Part shown: positions 23,918-31,625 of the stretch, one piece after another
Numbering within the stretch: position 1 is the stretch's first letter
Layout of the letters: the number at the start of each line of letters is the position of its first letter
From: JBFXAF01 sp050184585
GTDB lineage: Bacteria; Pseudomonadota; Alphaproteobacteria; Rhizobiales; Rhizobiaceae
DNA length: 64,000 nt
Assembly (NCBI GenBank): GCA_050184585.1
Contig: JBFXAF010000001.1
Span: 620,001-684,000 of the forward strand
Direction: 5' to 3'
Notes under the pieces: model-generated
What the model saw: only the letters and a program-made list of their open reading frames with translations
What the model was told of the DNA's origin: nothing
Databases searched by the model: none
Translations under genes and position numbers: made by a program

Positions 23918-25483
23918 CTACCACCATCTTTCCGGCGAAAACGTGCCCGCGGCCTTTTCGATCGCGTGGGCGGCCGTGAACAGCGTCTCCTCGTCGAAGG
24001 GGCGGCCGATGAGCTGGAGGCCGAGCGGCAGGCCCTTCGCATCGAGACCCGCAGGCACGGCGATCCCCGGCAGGCCCGCCATGTTGACCGTCACCGTGAA
24101 GACGTCGTTCAGGTACATCTTGACCGGATCGTTCGCCATGTCCTCGTCGGCGATGCCGAACGCGGCCGAGGGGGTGGCGGGCGTTAGGATGGCGTCGACG
24201 CCATCGCCAAACACCGTCTCGAAGTCGCGCTTGATCAGGGTCCGGACGCGCTGCGCCTTGATGTAGTAGGCGTCGTAGTAGCCCGCCGAAAGCACATAGG
24301 TGCCGATCATGATGCGGCGCTTGACCTCGCGGCCGAAGCCGGCGGCGCGCGTCTTCTCATACATGTCGACGATGTCCCTGCCGGGCACGCGCAGTCCATA
24401 GCGAACGCCATCGTAGCGCGCGAGGTTGGACGAGGCTTCCGCCGGCGCCACGATGTAGTAGGCCGGCAGTGCGTACTTCGTGTGCGGCAGCGAGATGTCC
24501 ACGATGGTCGCGCCAGCATCCTTCAGCCACGCGATGCCCTTCTGCCAGAGCGCCTCGACATCCTCCGGCATGCCGTCGACGCGATACTCCTTCGGAATGC
24601 CGATCTTCATGCCCTTCACGGACCGGTCAAGGGCGACTTCGTAGTCCGGAACGGGCCGGTCGACGGAGGTCGTATCCTTCGGATCGACGGACGCCATCGC
24701 CTTGAGCAGGAGCGCCGCGTCGCGAACGTCCCGGGCGATCGGCCCCGCCTGGTCCAGCGACGACGCGAAGGCGGCGATGCCCCAGCGCGAACAGCGACCG
24801 TAGGTCGGCTTGATGCCGACTGTTCCGGTAAAGGCCGCCGGCTGGCGGATCGAGCCGCCGGTGTCGGTCGCGGTGGCGCCGGCGCAAAGCCGCGCCGCGA
24901 CCGCCGCAGCGGAACCTCCCGACGAGCCGCCCGGTACGAGGCGCATGTTGTCGTAGGCGCGCGTGGTCCGAGTGCCGCCGCCGGTGACGAAGCCGCTGTC
25001 GCCGCCATGAGTGGACGGCATGACCGAAATCTCGATGCGCGATCGGCGCCAGGGGTTCACGACCGGGCCATAATACGATGTCTCGTTCGACGAGCCCATG
25101 GCGAATTCGTCCATGTTGAGCTTGCCGAGCATCACCGCGCCCGCCGCCCAAAGATTCGCGGTGACCGTCGATTCGTAGCGCGGCTTGAAGCCGTCCAGAA
25201 CGTGACTGCATGCCTGCGTGTGCACGCCTTCCGTGCCGAAGAGGTCCTTGATGCCGAGCGGTATGCCCTCCAGTGCGCCGGCTTCGCCATTTGCGAGACG
25301 CGCGTCCGACGCGCCCGCCATGACGCGGGCGCGGTCGTGCGTGACCGCGACATACGCGTTCAGCGCTTCATTGGCGGCATCGATCGCGTCGAGATAGGCG
25401 TTGGTCAGTTCGAGCGAGGTGAACTGGCCGCTCCTCAAGGCTGTGCGGGCCTCGGCGATCGACAAGCTGGTCAGGTCGGTCAT
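23918..25483 (-). CDS. gatA: Asp-tRNA(Asn)/Glu-tRNA(Gln) amidotransferase subunit A
   Basis: Amidase subunit of GatCAB, which converts mischarged Glu-tRNA(Gln) or Asp-tRNA(Asn) to the correct forms using glutamine. The Ser-cisSer-Lys triad is in GIKD (Lys79), GGSSGGS and DTGGSIRQ. It is 521 aa. Compared with the usual NPWRR-x-GSN-LVPGGSSGGS, about 30 extra residues (148-179) are inserted (see findings). The open frame runs to 26038, but the ATG at 25483 gives the family start and overlaps the upstream GNAT stop by ATGA. gatB is not in the window. Confidence 0.95.
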   Translation of the reverse strand: MTDLTSLSIAEARTALRSGQFTSLELTNAYLDAIDAANEALNAYVAVTHDRARVMAGASDARLANGEAGALEGIPLGIKDLFGTEGVHTQACSHVLDGFKPRYESTVTANLWAAGAVMLGKLNMDEFAMGSSNETSYYGPVVNPWRRSRIEISVMPSTHGGDSGFVTGGGTRTTRAYDNMRLVPGGSSGGSAAAVAARLCAGATATDTGGSIRQPAAFTGTVGIKPTYGRCSRWGIAAFASSLDQAGPIARDVRDAALLLKAMASVDPKDTTSVDRPVPDYEVALDRSVKGMKIGIPKEYRVDGMPEDVEALWQKGIAWLKDAGATIVDISLPHTKYALPAYYIVAPAEASSNLARYDGVRYGLRVPGRDIVDMYEKTRAAGFGREVKRRIMIGTYVLSAGYYDAYYIKAQRVRTLIKRDFETVFGDGVDAILTPATPSAAFGIADEDMANDPVKMYLNDVFTVTVNMAGLPGIAVPAGLDAKGLPLGLQLIGRPFDEETLFTAAHAIEKAAGTFSPERWW

Positions 25484-25950
25484 CGGTCGAACTTCTTCTC
25501 GTAGAACCGGGAAAAGCCGGAATCGGGGTAGTCGAGCACGGCGCCGCAAACGGTGAAGCCGCCGCGCTCGTAGACGCGGTATGCCGGCTCGAAACCCGCC
25601 GCCTCGCCCGTCTCGAGAACGAGGTGGCTCAGCCCCTTGTCGCGCGCCAGCGCTTCGAGGCGTCCGAGCAGCGCGGATCCGACGCGCTTGCCGCGTATCT
25701 CGGGATGCGTGAACATGCGCTTGACCTCGCCCAGGCCATTGCCGTGGTCCTTGAGCGAAGCCATGCCGACCGCCCTGCCCGACCCGTCGCGCGCGACGAA
25801 CACCGTAACCGTCGGATCCGCCATCTGCTCCACTGTCAGCTGGAACTGATACTCGCGCGGGGTGAGCGGGATCAGGTACGCGTTCAAATCGGCGACCATG
25901 CCGCGCACGTCGTCCTGGAGGGGCGTCTCCTCGGCGATCACGATCGCCAT
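25480..25950 (-). CDS. GNAT family N-acetyltransferase embedded in the gat operon
   Basis: A 156-aa acetyltransferase. The GNAT acetyl-CoA loop is seen in EIRGKRVGSALLGRLEALA, after VKRMFTHPEIRG, and SRFYEKKF closes the fold. Substrate unknown. It is inserted between gatC (5 nt upstream) and gatA (4-bp overlap), so it is translated with the amidotransferase. A role in tRNA or amino-acid metabolism is only suggested by the position. Confidence 0.88.
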   Translation of the reverse strand: MAIVIAEETPLQDDVRGMVADLNAYLIPLTPREYQFQLTVEQMADPTVTVFVARDGSGRAVGMASLKDHGNGLGEVKRMFTHPEIRGKRVGSALLGRLEALARDKGLSHLVLETGEAAGFEPAYRVYERGGFTVCGAVLDYPDSGFSRFYEKKFDR

Positions 25951-25955
25951 GACCG

Positions 25956-26243
25956 CTACTCCACCACCTTCGGAACGAGGAAGAAGTTCTCCATGCTCGC
26001 CGGCGCATTGGCGACGATGTCGTCGGCCTTGCCGCCATCGGTGACGATGTCCTGGCGTTTCTTCATCTCCATCGGAATGACCGAGGTCATCGGCTCGACG
26101 CCCTCCACATCCACCTCGTCGAGTTGTTCGACGAAGCCGAGGATGGCGTTCAGTTCGCCTGTCATGCGCTGCGCGTCATCGTCGGAGACGGCGATGCGGG
26201 CGAGGCGCGCGACGCGCCGGACGGTGTCGATGTCGACTGACAT
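25956..26243 (-). CDS. gatC: Asp-tRNA(Asn)/Glu-tRNA(Gln) amidotransferase subunit C
   Basis: Small subunit (95 aa) that wraps around GatA and stabilises the GatCAB complex. The N-terminal MSVDIDTVRRVARLARIAVS, ELNAILGFVEQLDEVDVEG and the proline-rich linker VEPMTSVIPMEMKKRQDIVT are typical. It is first in a three-gene run gatC-GNAT-gatA. Confidence 0.94.
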   Translation of the reverse strand: MSVDIDTVRRVARLARIAVSDDDAQRMTGELNAILGFVEQLDEVDVEGVEPMTSVIPMEMKKRQDIVTDGGKADDIVANAPASMENFFLVPKVVE

Positions 26244-26311
26244 GCGGGCTCCGCTTTGCTGGGCAGGTCCGCGCTATAGCGGCGCGGACCCCGCCGCGCA
26301 ACATGCGGCTG

Positions 26312-26722
26312 CTACGGCGGCGCGACGCCCTCGCAGAGGTGGTACGTGCCCGCGTTGGTGTTTGCGCCATCGGCGCCGGCGGCCAGCGACACGGTGAGGT
26401 CAACCTGCCCTTCGCTCTGCGGCATCACCGCGAAGATTTCCGGATAGGCATAGCCCGGTTCCTGGCACAACGCGGTCACAATCGCGCCGGGCGAGCGCGT
26501 CGACCGTTTCCAGTCGAGGAATTCGCAATTGTACTCGAGGCCTTCAATGCCGCTCGGGGTCAGAATGATTTCGCCCGTCTCGATGAACGCCTGGAAATCG
26601 GCCCTGGCGGCATCGCATTGCTCCGGTGAACGGGCATAGACGCCATCGATCATGCCATCGGCGGCGAGCGCCGGCGCCGCCGCCAACAGGAGAACGACGC
26701 TAACAAGATGCCGTAACCCCAT
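26312..26722 (-). CDS. Secreted hypothetical protein with four cysteines
   Basis: A 136-aa protein with a clear signal peptide (HLVSVVLLLAAAPALAA, cleavage near residue 21). The mature part has four cysteines (EQCDA, YNCEF, ALCQE, HLCEG), suggesting two disulfides in the periplasm. I recognise no domain. It is immediately downstream (12 nt) of the UPF0173 hydrolase on the same strand. Confidence 0.7.
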   Translation of the reverse strand: MGLRHLVSVVLLLAAAPALAADGMIDGVYARSPEQCDAARADFQAFIETGEIILTPSGIEGLEYNCEFLDWKRSTRSPGAIVTALCQEPGYAYPEIFAVMPQSEGQVDLTVSLAAGADGANTNAGTYHLCEGVAPP

Positions 26723-26734
26723 GAGCGTGCTCCC

Positions 26735-27442
26735 CTAAATTGCGACCGCCTTGCCCGTGTCCGGGACCACCACATTGACGCCGGAGCCCTTCATGCCCTC
26801 GACGAACTTGTCGGGCGTCTGGTCGAGCATGCCGAACGTCCTGTAGTGGCAGGGGATGACCGTCTCGAACTTGAAGAAGCGACGGCAGGCGAGCGCGGCA
26901 ACCGCGCCGCCCATGGTGAACCGGTCGCCGACCGGAACCAGCCCGACCTTCGGTTCGTGCAGTTCGTTGATGAGCGCCATGTCGGAGAAGATGTCCGTGT
27001 CGCCCATGTGATAGACCGTCGGTGCGTCGGGGAAATGAAGCACCAGCCCGACGGGATTGCCGAGATAGACGTTGTTGCCGTTCTCGACGCCGAACGAGGA
27101 GGAGTGCAGCGCCTGGACGAAGGTCGTTGTGAACCCGCCGCAATCGACGGTGCCGCCCATGTTTCCCGGATTGATCTTCGACCCGTCGGCGCCCTGGCCG
27201 ACCAGGTACATGCAGATCTCGAAATTGGCGACAAGCTGGGCGCCGGATTTCTTGAGGATGGCGAGTGCGTCGCCAACGTGATCATTGTGGCCGTGGGTCA
27301 GCAGCACATGCGTGGCGTCCGCCCCCGGGGCTTCCCAGCCACCCGTCCACAATTCGTGCCCCGTGAGGAAGGGATCGATGAGTATCCTGGCGGATCCGGT
27401 TTCGATGCGGAATGCCGAATGACCGTACCAGGTGATCTTCAT
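26735..27442 (-). CDS. UPF0173 metal-dependent hydrolase (metallo-beta-lactamase fold)
   Basis: A 235-aa hydrolase of the UPF0173 family. The zinc motif HGHNDHVGD at about residues 50-58 follows ITWYGHSAFRIETGSARILI at the N-terminus. YHMGDTDIFSDM and VPCHYRTF carry further ligands. Substrate is unknown. The gene is divergent from ruvX, with about 70 nt between the two starts. Confidence 0.9.
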   Translation of the reverse strand: MKITWYGHSAFRIETGSARILIDPFLTGHELWTGGWEAPGADATHVLLTHGHNDHVGDALAILKKSGAQLVANFEICMYLVGQGADGSKINPGNMGGTVDCGGFTTTFVQALHSSSFGVENGNNVYLGNPVGLVLHFPDAPTVYHMGDTDIFSDMALINELHEPKVGLVPVGDRFTMGGAVAALACRRFFKFETVIPCHYRTFGMLDQTPDKFVEGMKGSGVNVVVPDTGKAVAI

Positions 27443-27513
27443 CGTCTTCCTCCTCGCGCTGAAGCGAAGGCGAAGATAGAACGCGGACGGCTCAAGTCAA
27501 AGGATGCAACGGG

Positions 27514-27990
27514 ATGAGTGTCGTCGAGGTGGTCGAGTTGGCCGGATTGGTCTCCGGCGGCCGCACGATCGCCGCGCTCGACCTCGGCGACAAGACGATC
27601 GGTGTCGCCGTGTCCGACGCGACGCTCGCATTCGCCCACCCGAGACCAGTGATCTCCCGCAAGAAGTTCACCGTCGACGCCGAAACCCTGCTCGCAATGC
27701 TGGCCGGAGATCGCGTCGGTGCGATCGTCATGGGCTTGCCGGTGAACATGGACGGCAGCGAGGGTCCGCGCGCCCAGGCGTCCCGCGCCTTCGTCCGGAA
27801 CATCGCAAGGATGACGGAGCTGCCGTTCGCCTTCTGGGACGAAAGACTGTCAACCGTCGCGGCCGAGCGTGCGCTCCTGGAAATGGATGTGTCCCGCCGG
27901 AAACGAGAGAGCCGAATCGATTCGGCGGCTGCGGCCTTCATCCTGCAGGGCGTGCTCGACCGGCTGCGCAGAGGCGAACTGGGGCCATAG
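27514..27990 (+). CDS. ruvX: Holliday junction resolvase-like nuclease RuvX (YqgF)
   Basis: RNase H-fold protein implicated in pre-16S rRNA 5' end processing and in resolvase-like activity. It is 158 aa: ALDLGDKTIGVAVSD (first Asp about residue 23), IVMGLPVNMDGSEGPRA, and FWDERLSTVAAERALLE. The 3' 141 bp overlap, antiparallel, the 3' end of the DUF6105-like gene. Confidence 0.92.
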   Translation: MSVVEVVELAGLVSGGRTIAALDLGDKTIGVAVSDATLAFAHPRPVISRKKFTVDAETLLAMLAGDRVGAIVMGLPVNMDGSEGPRAQASRAFVRNIARMTELPFAFWDERLSTVAAERALLEMDVSRRKRESRIDSAAAAFILQGVLDRLRRGELGP

Positions 27991-28257
27991 GGCCCGGGCT
28001 CGCGCCATCAGTGGCTTGCGGCGCCTGAACGCCCAGATGGCGAGCAGGATCAGCGTGTCCAGGATGCACGCCTCGGCGATCAGCGCCGGAATGGTCTGTG
28101 GGTCGATGCCGAGCATCTGGCCGTAAAGCTCGAAGATCAACTCGTGCGCCTGGCGTGTCAGCATCACGTAACCGAAGTGCACATTGTTGAGCGACAGGAA
28201 GTACCAGCCCCAGAAGAGCGCCAGCGGCGTGGCCCAGAGCGCTAGGACGTACTTCAC
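27850..28257 (-). CDS. DUF6105-like small membrane protein
   Basis: A 135-aa protein starting at a GTG (28257) that overlaps the upstream stop by 4 bp. The first 80 residues carry two or more membrane helices and the conserved-looking FWGWYFLSLNNVHFGYVML and GIDPQTIPALIAEACILDT, which I take as DUF6105 of Hyphomicrobiales. The last 45 residues, encoded opposite ruvX, are hydrophilic and may be poorly conserved. Function unknown. Confidence 0.68.
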   Translation of the reverse strand: MKYVLALWATPLALFWGWYFLSLNNVHFGYVMLTRQAHELIFELYGQMLGIDPQTIPALIAEACILDTLILLAIWAFRRRKPLMARARALWPQFASAQPVEHALQDEGRSRRIDSALSFPAGHIHFQERTLGRDG

Positions 28258-28775
28258 GCCACCGCCTCCGAGACAGGTCGCCCCGTAAGGCGGGGAAGCA
28301 TGGCGCGGTGGGCCGCCTGCGCGGCCATGGCGCGGGCGGCGAGACGCCCCTCGCCGGCCGCCTCGCCGGTCGACGATGCGCCGATCACGAGATGGGTGAA
28401 CAGGAGGGCTGCGAACATCGCGGCGAGCGAGGCGTAGACGCCCGGCATCGGCTCGACGGCGGCGGTCACGGTCAGCAGGCCGATCAGAAAGACGCCCGGC
28501 ACGATGGCGACCGACGCAACATCCCGCGTCTCGCCGCCGGCGCGGCCATCGAGAGCGGCCGTCGCGACAAGCCAAAGGAACAGCGCCGAGGCGAGCGCGA
28601 AGGCCAGCGACAGACCGGCCGAGCCGGCGGTATCCGCGGAAAGCGGTGCGGCCGCTCCCAGAAACAGCGACACGCTCCGGGTCCCGCTTTCTGCGTCGAG
28701 ACCCGCCACGACGGCAAGCGCGGCGAACAGCGCCGTCCAGTGTAGCGCAACGACTATGGTGAGCGACCGCCGCAT
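28254..28775 (-). CDS. Hypothetical membrane protein
   Basis: A 173-aa protein with four to five hydrophobic segments, including SLTIVVALHWTALFAALAVV, GLSLAFALASALFLWLVATA, VAIVPGVFLIGLLTVTAAV and YASLAAMFAALLFTHLVIGA. I recognise no family. The frame is open to 28946 but the ATG at 28775 precedes the first helix directly. It is coupled to the DUF6105-like gene by a GTGA overlap. Confidence 0.65.
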   Translation of the reverse strand: MRRSLTIVVALHWTALFAALAVVAGLDAESGTRSVSLFLGAAAPLSADTAGSAGLSLAFALASALFLWLVATAALDGRAGGETRDVASVAIVPGVFLIGLLTVTAAVEPMPGVYASLAAMFAALLFTHLVIGASSTGEAAGEGRLAARAMAAQAAHRAMLPRLTGRPVSEAVA

Positions 28776-28867
28776 TCGGGCTCCAACAGGTGCAGGCGGC
28801 GACAGTGTTCCGTTCCGCCACGCGCGGCAACGGAAACCATTTGTTAAGGTTAATCGCCCGGCAGCCG

Positions 28868-30496
28868 CTACGGCGCGGGATAGAGCGTGTCGACGATGAG
28901 GCGTGCGTCGTGGCGGGAATCGAGCATGCCGTACGTGGTGCGCCATTGTCCCCCGAGGCGGGTCTCGATGAAGGCGTCGGCAATGCGTCCCGCTCCGAGG
29001 CGCTTCAACTCGGCCGCCGCCGCCGAGAGCGCCAGCTGTTCCGTCAGGATGCGCGCCGACCCCTCATCCGACGCCGCGACCTGAATCGCGGCCCGCAACA
29101 CCTCGATCGTGCCGCGACCCGTCGGGCCGAGATCGTGCTCGATGCCGGCGAGGACCTCCTGGAAGAGCTGTGCCCCGCCCCTTCCCAGCACCCGCAGGAC
29201 ATCGAGCGCCATCACGTTGCCCGAACCTTCCCAGATTGCGTTGACAGGCGCTTCGCGGAAGTAGCGGGCGAGCGGCGCCTCCTCGACGTAGCCGTTGCCG
29301 CCCAGGCACTCCATAGCCTCGTAGAGCAGGCCGGGCGCGATCTTGCAGACCCAGTACTTGACCACCGGCGTCATGGCCCGCGCGAAGGCCGCGTCGCCGC
29401 GGCTCGTGGCCGCTTCGTCGAAGGACCGAGCGAGCCGGAACGAGAGCGCCGTGGCGGCCGCCACGTCCAGCGCCATGTCCGCCAGGACGCGCTGCATCAG
29501 TGGCTGGTCGAGGAGCGGCTTGCCGAACACGGTCCGGTGACGGGCATGGTGGACCGCCTCGGCGAGGCCAGCCCGCATGATGCCAGATGACGCCAGGGCG
29601 CAGTCAAGCCGCGTGAGCGTCACCATGTCCATGATGGTCCTGACGCCGGCTCCGGGCTCGCCGACGATCTCGCCGAGCGCACCGGCGAACTCGACCTCCG
29701 AAGAGGCGTTCGACCGGTTGCCGACCTTGTCCTTCAGCCGCTGGAAGCGGAATCCGTTGCCGGTCCCGTCACCGAGCACGCGCGGTACGAGGAAGCAGGA
29801 CAGTCCTTCCTGCGCCTGCGCGAGCACCAGGAACGCATCGCTCATCGGAGCCGACATGAACCATTTGTGGCCGGTGATGCGATAGAATCCGTTGCCGGCG
29901 CGCTCGGCCTTCGTGGTGTTGGCGCGGACGTCGGTGCCGCCCTGCTTCTCGGTCATGCCCATGCCGAGAGTCAGCCCGGCCTTGTCGACGGGCGGCTTGT
30001 GACTCTGGTCGTATTTGCGCGTCGTGACGCGCGGCGCCCACTCGCGAAACAGCTTGGGGCTCGCCATCAGCGCCGCGAGCGACGCATTGGTCATGGTGAT
30101 CGGGCAGAGATGCCCGCATTCGAGTTCGGAGGTGAGATAGAAGCGCGCGGCGCGCGCCTGATGACGCTTGCCCGTCTCGTTCTGGCCGTTTTCCCAGACC
30201 GAACAATGAAGTCCGGCGGCCACCGAGCGGCGCAACAGGGCGTGATATGCGGGATGGAACTCCACCTGGTCGAGGCGCCTTCCCTGCCGGTCGTGCGTCT
30301 TGAGCCTGGGGGTCTCGGTGTTGGCCAGGCGCGCAAGTGACTGCGCTTCCTCGGACAGGACGAACCGCCCCGTCGCGTCGAGATCCTTCTTGACCTCCGG
30401 CGACAGCGTCTCCGCGAGTTGGACAAGGAGCGGATCGCCCCGCCAGGCATTGCCGCCGGCAAGCGGCGGCGGCTGGTTCGTCACATCGTGCGTCAA
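28868..30496 (-). CDS. AidB-like acyl-CoA dehydrogenase family protein
   Basis: A 542-aa flavoprotein of the acyl-CoA dehydrogenase superfamily resembling AidB of E. coli, which binds DNA and is linked to alkylation resistance. Signatures: VTNQPPPLAGGNAW at the N-terminus, GMGMTEKQGGTDVRANTT (FAD/acyl site), and ECLGGNGYVEEAPLARYFRE. The frame has no ATG at the family start; a TTG at 30496 (or GTG at 30484) gives the expected THDVTNQPPPL beginning. The longer frame to 30607 is Arg-rich and discarded. Physiological substrate unknown. Confidence 0.88.
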   Translation of the reverse strand: MTHDVTNQPPPLAGGNAWRGDPLLVQLAETLSPEVKKDLDATGRFVLSEEAQSLARLANTETPRLKTHDRQGRRLDQVEFHPAYHALLRRSVAAGLHCSVWENGQNETGKRHQARAARFYLTSELECGHLCPITMTNASLAALMASPKLFREWAPRVTTRKYDQSHKPPVDKAGLTLGMGMTEKQGGTDVRANTTKAERAGNGFYRITGHKWFMSAPMSDAFLVLAQAQEGLSCFLVPRVLGDGTGNGFRFQRLKDKVGNRSNASSEVEFAGALGEIVGEPGAGVRTIMDMVTLTRLDCALASSGIMRAGLAEAVHHARHRTVFGKPLLDQPLMQRVLADMALDVAAATALSFRLARSFDEAATSRGDAAFARAMTPVVKYWVCKIAPGLLYEAMECLGGNGYVEEAPLARYFREAPVNAIWEGSGNVMALDVLRVLGRGGAQLFQEVLAGIEHDLGPTGRGTIEVLRAAIQVAASDEGSARILTEQLALSAAAAELKRLGAGRIADAFIETRLGGQWRTTYGMLDSRHDARLIVDTLYPAP

Positions 30497-30668
30497 AGGC
30501 GCATCCCGTCGATGGCGGCGGCCGCGTCGGGCGACGCCGGCGATTCGCCGTACCCGCGCTATATAGCGGACGCAACAAGGCCGGCGCGACGAAAAAGCCT
30601 TGGACAAGGGAGCCCATCCACGGTCCCGGCTTGCCGCGCCGACCCCTCGTCCCTATAGCAGCGCTTTG

Positions 30669-31625
30669 ATGAGCGACCTGCCGATCTTCCCCCACCGCCA
30701 TTTGCTTGGCATCGGCGGCCTTTCGCCGCGGGACATCGATATCCTCCTTGCCCGCGCCGACGCTGCCGTTGGCATCTCGCGGCGGCAGGAGAAGAAGACC
30801 ACGACACTGCGGGGCCGCACCCAGATCAATCTCTTCTACGAGGCCTCCACCCGCACCCAGTCGTCCTTCGAACTGGCGGGCAAGCGCCTTGGCGCTGACG
30901 TCATGAACATGTCGGTCGCGAGTTCCTCCGTGAAGAAGGGCGAGACGCTGATCGACACGGCGATGACACTCAACGCCATGCGGCCCGACATTCTGATCAT
31001 CCGCCACGGCTCCGCCGGCGCCGCCGCGCTGCTCGCCCAGAAAGTCGGCTGTTCGGTGATCAACGCGGGAGACGGAGCCCACGAGCACCCGACGCAGGCC
31101 CTGCTCGACGCGCTCACGATCAGGCGCGCCAAGGGTGATCTGTCCCGGCTGACGGTGTCGATCTGCGGCGACATCCTGCATTCGCGCGTCGCACGGTCGA
31201 ACATCCTGCTACTGAACGCCGTGGGGGCGCGAGTCAGGGTAGTCGCGCCTTCGACGCTGCTCCCCTCCGGCATCCGCGACATGGGCGTCGAAGTCTTCAC
31301 TTCGATGGCTGAAGGCCTGAAGGGCGCGGACGTGGTAATGATGCTGAGGCTCCAGCGCGAGCGCATGGCCGGCGCCTTCGTGCCTTCGGTGCGCGAGTAT
31401 TTCCGGTATTTCGGGCTCGATGCCGCCAAGTTGGCGGCTGCCAACGAGGGCGCGCTGGTGATGCATCCCGGCCCGATGAACCGTGGCGTCGAGATCGCCT
31501 CCGAGATCGCCGACGGCCCCCAGAGCGTGATCCAGGAGCAGGTCGAGATGGGCGTGGCCGTGCGCATGGCGGTGATGGATGCGCTGCTCGACCCGCGCCG
31601 CAACGCGGAGGGTCGGGGGGCGTGA
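30669..31625 (+). CDS. pyrB: Aspartate carbamoyltransferase catalytic subunit
   Basis: Forms carbamoyl-aspartate from carbamoyl phosphate and aspartate in pyrimidine synthesis. It is 318 aa; YEASTRTQSSFELAGKRLG binds carbamoyl phosphate, GDGAHEHPTQALLD and MHPGPMNRGVE complete the active site. The frame is open from 30600, but MSDLPIFPHRHLLGI at 30669 is the natural start. The stop overlaps the start of a dihydroorotase-like gene by GTGA. No pyrI regulatory gene is adjacent, consistent with the pyrB-pyrC-like complexes. Confidence 0.96.
   Translation: MSDLPIFPHRHLLGIGGLSPRDIDILLARADAAVGISRRQEKKTTTLRGRTQINLFYEASTRTQSSFELAGKRLGADVMNMSVASSSVKKGETLIDTAMTLNAMRPDILIIRHGSAGAAALLAQKVGCSVINAGDGAHEHPTQALLDALTIRRAKGDLSRLTVSICGDILHSRVARSNILLLNAVGARVRVVAPSTLLPSGIRDMGVEVFTSMAEGLKGADVVMMLRLQRERMAGAFVPSVREYFRYFGLDAAKLAAANEGALVMHPGPMNRGVEIASEIADGPQSVIQEQVEMGVAVRMAVMDALLDPRRNAEGRGA

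Noticed and set aside
25484..26038. N-terminal extension of GatA up to 26038
   Set aside because: The extra residues are out-of-frame reading through gatC and the GNAT gene; both of those are well supported.
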